In this document: positions 16,899-26,309 of the stretch, in pieces
Layout: each line of letters starts with the position of its first letter
Numbering within the stretch: position 1 is the first letter of the stretch
Source: Chryseobacterium formosum
Lineage (GTDB): Bacteria; Bacteroidota; Bacteroidia; Flavobacteriales; Weeksellaceae
NCBI RefSeq assembly: GCF_026460885.1
Contig: NZ_JAOVZW010000003.1
Span: forward strand, 161,388 to 225,387
DNA: 64,000 nt
Direction: 5' to 3'
Program-made: the position numbers and the translations under genes
The notes under the pieces: model-generated
The model's database searches: none
What the model was told of the DNA's origin: nothing
The model's input: the letters and a program-made list of their open reading frames with translations, nothing else

Positions 16899-17783
16899 AT
16901 GAAAACACCTTTTGAAGGAATTATTCCTTCTGTTAATTATCATGTATGGGAACCTTGTAACATGAGATGCAAATTTTGCTTTGCTCCGTTTTATCACGCT
17001 AAAAAGCTACTTCCAAAAGGACATCTTCCCAAGGAAAAGTCTTTGGAACTTGTAAAGCAGCTTGCCGGATTCGGTTTTGAGAAAATTACTTTTGCAGGAG
17101 GGGAACCTACCTTATGTCCGTGGATTTCAGAACTTATTTCAGAAGCTAAAAAATGGGGAATGACTACCATGATTGTGACGAATGGTACCAATATTAACGA
17201 GGTGTTTTTAGAACAAAATAAAGGAATCTTAGACTGGATTATTTTAAGTGTCGACAGTATGATGGATGAAACCAATCTTCAGTCGGGAAGGGCAATTAGT
17301 GGTAAAAAGACAATCTCTAAAAATCAGTATAAAACATTTATTGACCAGATTAAAAAATATGGTTATCAGTTAAAAATCAACACAGTGGTTCATCAGCTGA
17401 ATTATCATGAATCTATGTCGGAATTAATTCAATATGCCCAACCAGAACGATGGAAAGTATTTCAGGTATTGCCTATTAAAGGTGAAAATGATGAACATAT
17501 CAATGATTTTATTATTGACGAAGAAATGTTTAATCAATTTATTTCAAATCATCATCAGTTTTTTGAGAATCAAATGATGGTTGCAGAAAATAACGCAGAG
17601 ATGAAAGACAGCTATGTCATGGTTGATCCTGCGGGAAGATTTTATACTAATAAAAATGGTAAACAGGAATACAGTTTTCCAATTCTTGAAACAGGAATTA
17701 AAAATGCTTATGATGAAATGAGATATAATTATCAAAATTTCATCAACCGCAGAGGTCTTTATCAATGGAATAAAAACAAATAA
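16899..17783 (+). CDS. Prokaryotic viperin (radical-SAM ddhNTP synthase)
   Basis: A 294-residue radical-SAM enzyme. The cluster motif C20-x3-C24-x2-C27 is in the viperin form (N-Y-H before it, C-N-M-R-C-K-F-C-F), followed by the G-G-E-P segment at 67-70. Viperin-specific blocks follow: K-I-N-T-V-V at ~159-164, E-R-W-K-V-F-Q near 183-189 with G-E-N shortly after, M-K-D-S-Y near 235, and a closing G-L-Y-Q-W. These match animal viperin in order and wording. Viperins turn CTP, and in bacteria also GTP or UTP, into 3'-deoxy-3',4'-didehydro nucleotides that stop phage RNA synthesis. The substrate here cannot be told from sequence. An in-frame start at 16812 lies inside the terminator hairpin and is rejected. 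A kinase gene follows by 9 bp. Confidence 0.93.
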   Translation: MKTPFEGIIPSVNYHVWEPCNMRCKFCFAPFYHAKKLLPKGHLPKEKSLELVKQLAGFGFEKITFAGGEPTLCPWISELISEAKKWGMTTMIVTNGTNINEVFLEQNKGILDWIILSVDSMMDETNLQSGRAISGKKTISKNQYKTFIDQIKKYGYQLKINTVVHQLNYHESMSELIQYAQPERWKVFQVLPIKGENDEHINDFIIDEEMFNQFISNHHQFFENQMMVAENNAEMKDSYVMVDPAGRFYTNKNGKQEYSFPILETGIKNAYDEMRYNYQNFINRRGLYQWNKNK

Positions 17784-17792
17784 TTTAAAAAT

Positions 17793-18323
17793 ATGACAAC
17801 AAAAATTACTTTGTCCGGAGAAGTAGCATCGGGAAAAACAACAGTAGGAAAATTACTGGCAGAAAAACTTAATTATGAATTTATTTCATTGGGAACAATG
17901 GTAAGAGAAAAAGCTAAAAATGAAGGACTGCATATTTTAGATTTTCAAAAGAAGTGTAAAGAGAATCCAGCAATAGATTTAGAGATTGACGGGGATTTTT
18001 CGAATTTATGTAATTCAAAAGACCGCCTGATTATTGATTATCGAATGGGATTCAAATTTGTAACTGATGCTTTTCATGCATTTCTAAAAATATCAGAGGA
18101 AGATGCCGTTGAACGACTTAAATCAGCGAATCGAGTAAATGAAAATCATGAGACTGTAAAACAACGAAATGACAGTTTTAAAAGTCAGTTTATCAATTCT
18201 TACCAAGTTGATTATACTAAGGAAAGTCATTATGATTTAATTGTTCCAATAAACGAAAATCGAACAGCAGAAGAAATCGCTGATATCATTATTATCCATT
18301 TAAAAAAGAAAATCACACCCTAA
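17793..18323 (+). CDS. CMP kinase-like nucleoside monophosphate kinase partnered with viperin
   Basis: A 176-residue P-loop kinase: G-E-V-A-S-G-K-T-T at 9-17, then I-S-L-G-T-M-V-R-E, a N-P-A-I-D-L-E-I-D segment, and V-K-Q-R-N near residue 128. This is the order of archaeal-type cytidylate kinases. It begins 9 bp after viperin and should be in its operon. In vertebrates viperin is genetically linked to the kinase CMPK2, and bacterial viperins are often beside nucleotide kinases, which raise the NTP supply. The same role is inferred here. The usual D/G-R-x lid residues look less conserved than in housekeeping Cmk. Confidence 0.85.
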   Translation: MTTKITLSGEVASGKTTVGKLLAEKLNYEFISLGTMVREKAKNEGLHILDFQKKCKENPAIDLEIDGDFSNLCNSKDRLIIDYRMGFKFVTDAFHAFLKISEEDAVERLKSANRVNENHETVKQRNDSFKSQFINSYQVDYTKESHYDLIVPINENRTAEEIADIIIIHLKKKITP

Positions 18324-18426
18324 CAGAATAATGCCAATAAAGGCACTATTGAGTTAATAGGCAAAATCTCCAAAAAGAAGTAAAAACAGCTTAATCCCAA
18401 TCAAAAGAAGTAACCAATTATCAATA

Positions 18427-18453
18427 AATCCTGAGAGTATTTTCGGGATTTTT
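18427..18453 (+). terminator. Probable terminator of the viperin-kinase operon
   Basis: AATCCTGA / TCGGGATT stem (one G-U) followed by TTTT, ~100 bp after the kinase stop. The rest of 18324-18540 contains no gene. Confidence 0.6.
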
Positions 18454-18540
18454 GCTGTAATCTTTAGATTTGGATGATCATATTTCTGTTTATAATAGAT
18501 AATTATTTTATTTTAGCGAACTGACTCATAAAACAATACG

Positions 18541-19209
18541 ATGAAAATTATTTATCTTATTCTAAGCTTCTCTTTTTTCCTGAGCTGTGCACAAACTGAA
18601 AAAGAAATATCTTTAGAATACCGCCCTTCAGGAACGATTACATATCAGTATGATATGAATTCGAAGTTAATGAATATGAAAGGGATTCTTAAAACAGATT
18701 ATACAAAAAATGGAGACCTTGTCGATATGAATGTTGAGGTAGTAAGTCTATCTGCCGACTCGGATGATCAGGGAGATTTGGGATATGGCGAATTTGCCGG
18801 ACAGAGCTATACCCGTATCTACAGCAAATACGGAGCTTCTGCTGATTTAGATAACGTCCCGACACAAATTGTCAATATGGAGTTGTTTGTAGTAGAATTT
18901 CCTAAAACAGCAATTAAAGCAGGAAGCAAATGGAAGTCTAAGAAGACAGCAAAACCGGATATGTTTTTCGATTACATCGATACAGAATATACCTGTACAT
19001 TGGTGAAAGATGATGTAGTCATTGTAAAAGCAGTAATGAATTTTGTGTCGTCAGACAAACTGTCATCCGGAATGAAGCTTACCCGAAAATACGATGGTGA
19101 ATATCTTATCAATCCTAAAAACGGTGTGGTAACCAATGCCAAACTATATATGGACATGTTTTCAGGATTCACAAAACTGGATGGCTCATTTGAAATTCGA
19201 ATGCTTTAG
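18541..19209 (+). CDS. Secreted lipoprotein of unknown function
   Basis: A 222-residue protein with a short signal peptide and lipobox (L-S-C at residues 14-16), so the mature protein is lipid-anchored at C16. The body is beta-rich, with V-E-F-P-K-T-A-I-K-A-G-S-K-W in the middle, a pattern seen in Bacteroidetes DUF6263-like lipoproteins. I cannot assign a function. It stands alone after the viperin operon and is followed by palindromic repeats. Confidence 0.7.
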   Translation: MKIIYLILSFSFFLSCAQTEKEISLEYRPSGTITYQYDMNSKLMNMKGILKTDYTKNGDLVDMNVEVVSLSADSDDQGDLGYGEFAGQSYTRIYSKYGASADLDNVPTQIVNMELFVVEFPKTAIKAGSKWKSKKTAKPDMFFDYIDTEYTCTLVKDDVVIVKAVMNFVSSDKLSSGMKLTRKYDGEYLINPKNGVVTNAKLYMDMFSGFTKLDGSFEIRML

Positions 19210-19300
19210 CAATTGTAATAATCTGAAATTCAGGATTTAGATTCTAAGCTTTGCTTCACAGATTAATTCTTAGACTTTCAGTTTGTGATCTTGTGATCTA

Positions 19301-19518
19301 CACACTTCTCGATACAATTTTTCTTTGAAAAATCACTCGAAGTGACGATTGGTAAATAAATTAAGTTCTCATTTTAAAAAACCTCGTCAATTCGAGTGAT
19401 TTTCTGCACCGCAGAAAATCGTATCGAGAATCGAAGCCTGGAATTACAACTCATACAGCACGAATGCACAAACTTCTAGATACAATTTTTTCTTCAAAAA
19501 AATCATTCAAAGTGACGA
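19301..19518. repeat. Diverged family A palindromic repeat fragments
   Basis: Three pieces: 19301-19347 (CTTCTCGATACAATTTTTC ... CTCGAAGTGACG), 19384-19435 (CGTCAATTCGAGTGATTTT ... GTATCGAGAA) and 19470-19518 (degenerate CTTCTAGATACAATTTTTTC ... AAGTGACG). They have the arms of the repeats at 1420-2929 but are shortened and partly decayed. They fill most of the gene-free stretch 19210-19597. Confidence 0.8.
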
Positions 19519-19597
19519 CTTATCATCGATTGACTAAACGGATCTTTATATGTACTATTTCAGGAATGTAATAAACCACTTAAAATCATTCAGCCTG

Positions 19598-20026
<429 letters not shown>

Positions 20027-20055
20027 CTATTTATTTTTGTTTTAGATTTGCCGTC

Positions 20056-20381
<326 letters not shown>

Positions 20382-20478
20382 TCCGCAACCACATTTTAAC
20401 ACTCTTTAAATACCACATCAACCCTTCACGGCATCATTTTTTCTTATTAACAGGCATAACACCAAAAAATAAAATAAT

Positions 20479-21015
20479 ATGTCAAAGAAAATTGCAATCT
20501 TAGCAACACACGGATTTGAAGAAAGCGAATTAAAATCTCCCAAAGAACATTTAGAACAACAGGGTTGGACAGCACACATCGTAAGTCCAAAGGCTGGAAC
20601 AATCAAAGCATGGGCAGAAAAAGATTGGGGAAAAGAATACAGCGTTGACAAAACTTTAGATGAGGTTTCCGCCTCAGAATACGACGCCTTGGTACTTCCG
20701 GGAGGTGTCATCAATCCCGATCAGTTAAGAACGAATGATAAAGCTTTGTCTTTTGTTCAGGATTTTTTCAAACAACACAAACCAGTTGCTGCCATCTGTC
20801 ACGGTCCACAAATTCTGATCAGTGCAGGTGCTGTTGAAGGTAGAAGTCTAACTTCTGTAAATTCCATCAGTATCGACTTAAAGAATGCAGGAGCACATTG
20901 GGAAGACAGCGAAGTAGTGGTAGATAATGGTTTGGTTACAAGCCGTACTCCCGAAGATCTTCCTGCCTTTAACACCAAAATGGTGGAAGAAATTAATGAA
21001 GATCAGAATTTGTAA
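20479..21015 (+). CDS. PfpI/DJ-1 family protein (class I glutamine amidotransferase-like)
   Basis: A 178-residue protein. The nucleophile elbow A-I-C-H-G-P places C107-H108, with a Glu of the triad in the N-terminal H-G-F-E-E segment and a closing V-V-D-N-G-L-V-T-S-R-T-P block. This is the YhbO/PfpI subgroup, linked to stress resistance and repair or deglycation of glycated molecules. Length is normal. It is transcribed alone. Between it and the next gene (21016-21496) there are only palindromic elements. Confidence 0.88.
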   Translation: MSKKIAILATHGFEESELKSPKEHLEQQGWTAHIVSPKAGTIKAWAEKDWGKEYSVDKTLDEVSASEYDALVLPGGVINPDQLRTNDKALSFVQDFFKQHKPVAAICHGPQILISAGAVEGRSLTSVNSISIDLKNAGAHWEDSEVVVDNGLVTSRTPEDLPAFNTKMVEEINEDQNL

Positions 21016-21090
21016 TATTTTCTAGGTTCTTTTGCCTTGATGCGAAAAGAACAATAAGTAAAATAATCTCAGCAAAATATAATAAAGACG

Positions 21091-21132
21091 GAAAGCTTCT
21101 GATAAAATTTAAAGTTTTATTAGGAGCTTTTC
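21091..21132. repeat. Imperfect inverted repeat
   Basis: Arms GAAAGCTTCTGATAAAA and TTTTATTAGGAGCTTTTC around a short centre, downstream of the PfpI gene. It could act as a terminator or be a small dispersed palindrome. Confidence 0.55.
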
Positions 21133-21337
21133 CCGCTTTCCACTATATCTTTTGTTCCGCTTTGCTGCACAAAAGAATGTCGTTGCAATCGGGGCTAGGA
21201 TTTTCGTTGTTCCTTAAAATGTTTTAGAATTAAATCAACTTTCTCATCTTGTAGAGATCTTAATTCAACTATTCTTTTCTTTGTAAATAATTTTATGAAT
21301 GTTCGTAATTAGTAATAACTTAGTTTTTAACGCTTTG

Positions 21338-21403
21338 TTTGTCATTCCGGAGGAATCTCAACACACTGAAAATAAAGCAGTCTAGATTCCTTCTGAATGA
21401 CAA
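21338..21403. repeat. Palindromic element GTCATTCCGGAGGAATCT
   Basis: The left arm TTTGTCATTCCGGAGGAATCT and a matching right arm AGATTCCTTCTGAATGACAAA frame a ~25-bp centre. The ends resemble the TTTGTCATCC...GGATGACAAA family seen at 51.8-53.2 kb. Confidence 0.75.
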
Positions 21404-21496
21404 AATGACTGATGATTTTAGTGTTATGATTAAAAACGGACATTGATTATAATTTTTTTCGATTTATATTTACAGCTATTTAAGTTTAAAAAAACC

Positions 21497-21883
21497 ATGA
21501 AAAAAGTAACATTTAATCTAATCGTTGGAGCCGGGTTAGTTTTAGGAACGGCTGCCTTATTTGGACAAAAATCTTTTAACACAATTACTCCAGTTACATT
21601 AGCTGAAAAAAAACAGGATGCCGGTGTTGAAGGCACTTGGAAACTTTATAAAGCAGATGGAAAAGTCGTGAAGGAAAACGTAACAAAAATATTTGCTGCT
21701 AACGGTGTAATTATTACAAAATACCCAAAAAGAACAACAAAAACGAAATGGAAAATAGAAAACGGAAAGCTTTGTACGAATGATTATGATCGTGATGAGT
21801 TTCAATGCAACGACTATAAAGTCACAAAAACTACTTTAACGTATACTTTTTTGAATTCAGAAATAATTTACACTCGTAAATAA
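21497..21883 (+). CDS. Small secreted protein, lipocalin-like
   Basis: A 128-residue protein from the M-K-K start with a clear signal peptide (hydrophobic to about residue 23, A-L-F-G-Q cleavage region). The mature part has G-T-W-K-L-Y-K-A-D-G-K, K-W-K-I-E-N-G-K-L-C and a Cys pair, which fits the lipocalin-like stress/sensing families of Bacteroidetes, but no exact family is recognised. An upstream frame extension to 21443 has no signal sequence and is rejected. Confidence 0.65.
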   Translation: MKKVTFNLIVGAGLVLGTAALFGQKSFNTITPVTLAEKKQDAGVEGTWKLYKADGKVVKENVTKIFAANGVIITKYPKRTTKTKWKIENGKLCTNDYDRDEFQCNDYKVTKTTLTYTFLNSEIIYTRK

Positions 21884-21910
21884 TACATTTTAATAGATAA
21901 CTTTTGAAAA

Positions 21911-21946
21911 TAAAAATGCCCGAAGAAATTCGGGCATTCGTTTTAG
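21911..21946. terminator. Bidirectional terminator between convergent genes
   Basis: A perfect 10-bp stem AATGCCCGAA / TTCGGGCATT with a GAAA loop. An A-rich flank on the left and TTTT on the right serve both strands. Confidence 0.85.
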
Positions 21947-21962
21947 AAATATATAAGTGAGA

Positions 21963-24224
21963 TTACTTCAACGTAAATTTTACCTTAGTTTTGATGGCAT
22001 CAGAAGAGTTTCCAATCTGCGCTTCAAAATCTCCAGGTTCTGCAACCCAATCGTGCTTTTGAGCATCAAAAAAGCTTAACGCTGTTTTATCGATCGTGAA
22101 GATCACTTCTTTTTCTTCTCCAGGATTTAAAAATACTTTTTCAAAACCTTTCAGTTCTTTTGCAGGACGTTCGACTGATGATTTTACATCGGTAATATAC
22201 AACTGTGCTACTTCAGCACCTGCTTTTTTACCTGTATTTTTTAGAGTAACGGTGAAAGTAATCTTATCATTCTGAGTCATGGTTGATTTATCAGCTTTTG
22301 CTTTTCCGAACTCAAAAGTGGTGTAGCTTAAACCGTGACCGAAGCTGAATAATGGCTTAATCTTTTTCGTGTCATGCCAACGGTAACCTACAAAGATTCC
22401 TTCGTTGTATTTAATATTGATCGGGTTTTTCTGGTCTTTACCTTTTCCGGCAGCCAACTCTTCTTTATTTCCGGGATATTCACCCATTGTATGAGCTGAG
22501 TTGTCTTCCAGTTTTACAGGAAATGTAAACGGAAGCTTTCCTGAAGGATTGGCATCGCCAGACAAAACAGAAGCAATAGAATTTCCTGCTTCAGATCCCA
22601 AATACCAACCCTGAACAATAGACGGAACTTCTTTAATCCACGGCATGGCTACTGCATTTCCGCTTACTAAAACTACAGTGAAATTTTTATTTGCTTTAGC
22701 TAATGCAGCAATTACGTTATCCTGATTGTATGGTAATCCGTAACTCTTTCTGTCATTTCCTTCGCTGTCCTGAAAATCAGATTTGTTTAATCCACCTACA
22801 AAAATCACATAGTCTGATTTTTTAGCTAATTCAACAGCTTCATTCAGTAATTCTTCAGGCGAACGGCTGTCTTTTAAATCTTGACCAGATTTTACACCGT
22901 TGTATTCACCTCCGACATCTCCTACGTAACCTCTTGCAAACTGTACATCAGAGTTTTTCCCGAACTTCGCTTTGATTCCGTCTAAAGGTAAGGTTTCGTA
23001 TTTTACCTTTAAAGAAGATGAACCACCACCCACAGTCATTACTTTGATGGCATTCTCACCAATTACGGCAATTTTTTTAGCTTTATTGATATCGATTGGA
23101 AGTACGTTGCCTTGATTTTTCAACAATACAATTCCTTCTTCACCGATTTCTTTAGCAACTGCTTTATGTTCTTCAGATGCGATGTTACCGAAAGGTTTTT
23201 TGGTGTTCATCGTAGTCTTATATGCTAAACGTAAAAGCCTTGTCACTTTGTCGTCAAGCTCTGTTGTTCCTACTTTTCCTGATTTAATTAAATCTAAATA
23301 AGGTTTTGCCAAATAATAATTGTCATAAGCATTTCTGGTTCCGGCAGAAAGACCGTTCGTCCAGCTTCCGAACTCTACATCCAATCCGTTATGAATGGCT
23401 TGTTCGGTATTGTTTACTGCACCCCAATCAGAAACCACCACACCTTTGTATTTCCATTCTCCTTTAAGAATGTCATTTAAAAGATATTTGTTCTGGCTTG
23501 CGTACTGATTTTTGTACATATCATAAGCGCCCATAATCGTCCATGAATCTCCTTCGGTTACGGCAGCTTTGAAAGGCGGAAGATAAATTTCATATAACGC
23601 TCTGTCATCTACAATCACATTGCTTGTATGACGGAACATTTCCTGATTGTTTAAGGCAAAATGTTTCACAGAAGTTGCCACTCCGTTTGATTGAACTCCC
23701 TGAATGTAAGGAACCACCATTTTGGAAGTCAGATAAGGATCTTCACCCATGTATTCGAAGTTTCTTCCGTTCAAAGGTGTTCTGTAAATGTTAACTCCTG
23801 GTCCTAAAAGGATGTCTTTTTTTCTGTATCTTGCTTCTTCACCTAAAGCTTTACCGTAGTTCCAAGACATTTTCTTGTTCCATGTTGCAGATAGAGCTGT
23901 CAAGGCAGGGTAGGCAATGATAGAGTCATTTGTCCATCCGGCTTGATCCCATTCGTCCCACATTACTTCAGGGCGAACTCCGTGAGGTCCATCAGTTGTC
24001 CAGAATTCCGGAATTCCCAATCTTGGAACTCCCGGCGAACTGAACTTTGATTGTGCATGAAGCATTGCCACTTTTTCTTCAAGTGTCATTCTGGAAAGTG
24101 CATCCTGAATTCTCTGTTCAACAGGTTTAGATTCATCTAAATAAACAGGAACCTTAGTATTTTGAGCCATAGTAGAGGCAGATATAAGCGTAAACAAACT
24201 TAATAGTACAGTTTTCTTTAACAT
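21963..24224 (-). CDS. bglX: Periplasmic beta-glucosidase, glycoside hydrolase family 3
   Basis: A 753-residue GH3 enzyme with signal peptide (1-20, ending T-M-A-Q). The N-terminal TIM-barrel has W-T-T-D-G-P-H-G near 75-82 and the nucleophile D266 in V-V-V-S-D-W-G. The alpha/beta sandwich follows, and the last ~110 residues form an Fn3-like domain (K-N-T-G-K-K-A-G-A-E-V-A-Q-L-Y). It removes terminal beta-linked glucose units from oligosaccharides. No SusCD pair or other polysaccharide genes are adjacent, so it seems a stand-alone scavenging enzyme. Confidence 0.93.
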   Translation of the reverse strand: MLKKTVLLSLFTLISASTMAQNTKVPVYLDESKPVEQRIQDALSRMTLEEKVAMLHAQSKFSSPGVPRLGIPEFWTTDGPHGVRPEVMWDEWDQAGWTNDSIIAYPALTALSATWNKKMSWNYGKALGEEARYRKKDILLGPGVNIYRTPLNGRNFEYMGEDPYLTSKMVVPYIQGVQSNGVATSVKHFALNNQEMFRHTSNVIVDDRALYEIYLPPFKAAVTEGDSWTIMGAYDMYKNQYASQNKYLLNDILKGEWKYKGVVVSDWGAVNNTEQAIHNGLDVEFGSWTNGLSAGTRNAYDNYYLAKPYLDLIKSGKVGTTELDDKVTRLLRLAYKTTMNTKKPFGNIASEEHKAVAKEIGEEGIVLLKNQGNVLPIDINKAKKIAVIGENAIKVMTVGGGSSSLKVKYETLPLDGIKAKFGKNSDVQFARGYVGDVGGEYNGVKSGQDLKDSRSPEELLNEAVELAKKSDYVIFVGGLNKSDFQDSEGNDRKSYGLPYNQDNVIAALAKANKNFTVVLVSGNAVAMPWIKEVPSIVQGWYLGSEAGNSIASVLSGDANPSGKLPFTFPVKLEDNSAHTMGEYPGNKEELAAGKGKDQKNPINIKYNEGIFVGYRWHDTKKIKPLFSFGHGLSYTTFEFGKAKADKSTMTQNDKITFTVTLKNTGKKAGAEVAQLYITDVKSSVERPAKELKGFEKVFLNPGEEKEVIFTIDKTALSFFDAQKHDWVAEPGDFEAQIGNSSDAIKTKVKFTLK

Positions 24225-24552
24225 AAAAAACTTTTTATTGATTGCTTACAAAAATAGGTAAAATAATTATTATCTCAAATTGAGAAAATAAGTTTTTGGC
24301 AAAATGGTTATTTTTAACCACGAAGATGATGGTCAAGATTGTATGTTAGAAATCTGAGGTTTATAGATATTTGCTGGAGAAGTTTATTTTAAAATTAAAT
24401 AATTATCGTTCAAAGGATTGTATGATAATTTAAATTAAAAAACACCGCTTCAGAGGTAAAGATTTTCCGAAACGATGTTTGCATATAATAATAGAATCTT
24501 TTACAAGTTCAATGTTTAATATTGTTTAGCTAACCTCGTCTTTTTGCTTTTG

Positions 24553-24586
24553 CAAAAATCCACCCCTTCAGAAAAGGGGAATTTTT
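24553..24586 (-). terminator. Probable terminator of the metNIQ cluster
   Basis: CCCCTT/AAGGGG hairpin followed on the minus strand by TGGATTTTT, ~30 bp after the metQ stop. Its sequence resembles the left arm of the repeat family at 45.9-46.6 kb. The rest of the 24225-24617 gap shows no gene. Confidence 0.6.
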
Positions 24587-24617
24587 AGTTTCGCCATCAA
24601 CTGCCAACCAACAACTA

Positions 24618-25427
24618 TCAATTCCAGCCTTTCACCGCGCCGCCTTTGAAAATTTCTTTGGCTTTGTCTTCCACTTCTTTAGACTGATACGCTTTTAAAA
24701 AGTTCTTCACTTTTTCATCATTCTTATTGTCTTCTCGTGAAACCACAACATTCATGTAAGGAGAATCTTTATCTTCTTTAAAGATTCCGTTTTTGTTGGC
24801 GTCTAATCCTGCTTGTGCTGCAAAATTATTATTGATAATCGCAATCACTACTTCTTTGTCCTCCAGAACTCTTGGAAGTTGAGGTGCTTCAATTTCAAGT
24901 ATCTTCAGTTCTTTCGGATTTTCAGCAATATCGGTTACTTTAGGCAATAATCCGATTCCTTCTTTTAATTTTAATAAGCCATTTTTCTGTAATAAAAGTA
25001 GAGAACGACCTCCGTTGGTTGGATCATTAGGAATCACGATGGTACTTCCGTTTTGAAGCTCACTAATATTTTTTATTTTTTTTGAATAAGCAACTATCGG
25101 GTACACAAATGTGTTTCCAATTACGGCTAGTTTATAACCACGCTGTTTCGACTGTTCATTAAGATAAGGAACGTGCTGAAAAGCGTTGGCGTCGATGTCG
25201 CCATTGTTCAAAGCCTCGTTTGGAACTACATAATCGTTGAATGAAACCAGTTCCACTTCAAGATTATATTTTTCTTTGGCTACTTTTTTGGCAGTTTCTG
25301 CAATTTCCTGTTCCGGTCCGGATGTTATTCCTACTTTGATGAAATTCGGATCATCTTTTTTTGGAGAATTACAAGCTCCGAATAACAGCAAACCTGCTGC
25401 TAAACTTAAAATTTTTATTTTTTTCAT
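24618..25427 (-). CDS. metQ: Methionine ABC transporter substrate-binding lipoprotein
   Basis: A 269-residue NlpA/MetQ family lipoprotein. The lipobox L-F-G-A-C gives a lipidated C19, followed by K-V-G-I-T-S-G-P-E. Conserved blocks include N-D-G-D-I-D-A-N-A-F-Q-H at ~77-86 and I-P-N-D-P-T-N-G-G-R-S at ~130-140, which shape the methionine pocket. It feeds MetI/MetN. It lies 225 bp after metI rather than immediately behind it, with a palindromic element in the gap. Confidence 0.93.
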   Translation of the reverse strand: MKKIKILSLAAGLLLFGACNSPKKDDPNFIKVGITSGPEQEIAETAKKVAKEKYNLEVELVSFNDYVVPNEALNNGDIDANAFQHVPYLNEQSKQRGYKLAVIGNTFVYPIVAYSKKIKNISELQNGSTIVIPNDPTNGGRSLLLLQKNGLLKLKEGIGLLPKVTDIAENPKELKILEIEAPQLPRVLEDKEVVIAIINNNFAAQAGLDANKNGIFKEDKDSPYMNVVVSREDNKNDEKVKNFLKAYQSKEVEDKAKEIFKGGAVKGWN

Positions 25428-25501
25428 TGTAAATTATTTTTTAGTTATTTTTTTTGGGTTGTACGCAACGGCGCAAAGATTTCTTAATTATTACTCTGTT
25501 T

Positions 25502-25590
25502 TAAGGCGCAAGAAAATCGAAGATTTTCAATATGAGAAAGAATGATTTATTCTCAATTAATTTTATTGCGGATAAAATCCTTGCGCCTTA
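25502..25590. repeat. Palindromic element between metI and metQ
   Basis: A perfect 11-bp inverted repeat TAAGGCGCAAG / CTTGCGCCTTA encloses a smaller palindrome GAAAATCGAAGATTTTC. It may stabilise or process the metN-metI mRNA relative to metQ. Confidence 0.7.
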
Positions 25591-25652
25591 CATCATTATT
25601 TAGATGAAAAATTGCACCTTAGCGATTAATAAATATTCAATTTATCTTTCAA

Positions 25653-26309
25653 TCATCGATGATCAAATCTTTTTGCCAATCGATCCCCAGAAAACTGAAT
25701 GATAAATACCAAAGCAACCAATAATCCCAGTACGAGATTCATAATTAATGAATCATAACCGATATACCCGTACTGATAACCAATTTGTCCCAATCCACCA
25801 GCTCCGACAGCTCCACCCATTGCGGAATATCCCACAAGCGTAATCAAAGTAATTGTGGCATTATTAATTAATGAAGGCAAAGCTTCAGGAAGCAAAACTT
25901 TTTTAATAATCTGTAACGGACTTGCTCCTAAAGCTCTTGCAGTTTCAATCAAACCATTCGGAATTTCCAATAAACTATTTTCTACTAATCTTGCAATAAA
26001 TGGTGCTGCACCGATGCTTAACGGAACTAATGCTGCATTCATTCCAATAGAAGTTCCAACAATAGACCTTGTGAAAGGAATCATCCAGACAATCAGAATT
26101 ATAAAAGGAATTGACCTGAAAATATTCACCAAAACCGATAGAGTTCTATTGTAAATTATGTTCTCTAAAAGCTGTCCTTTTCGGGTAATAAAAAGTAGAA
26201 TTCCAACGGGAAGACCAAGCACAAAACCGAAAAATCCTGATACAAAAGTCATATAAACAGTTTCCCAGACTCCTTTTGAAAGAAGCGAAATTACGGTGTC
26301 ACTAAGCAT
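25653..26309 (-). CDS. metI: Methionine ABC transporter permease
   Basis: A 218-residue permease with five predicted membrane helices. The cytoplasmic EAA loop is E-T-A-R-A-L-G-A-S-P-L-Q-I-I-K-K-V-L-L-P-E, the site that contacts MetN. Length is standard for MetI. It starts within the last 8 bases of metN, so translation is coupled. Confidence 0.93.
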   Translation of the reverse strand: MLSDTVISLLSKGVWETVYMTFVSGFFGFVLGLPVGILLFITRKGQLLENIIYNRTLSVLVNIFRSIPFIILIVWMIPFTRSIVGTSIGMNAALVPLSIGAAPFIARLVENSLLEIPNGLIETARALGASPLQIIKKVLLPEALPSLINNATITLITLVGYSAMGGAVGAGGLGQIGYQYGYIGYDSLIMNLVLGLLVALVFIIQFSGDRLAKRFDHR

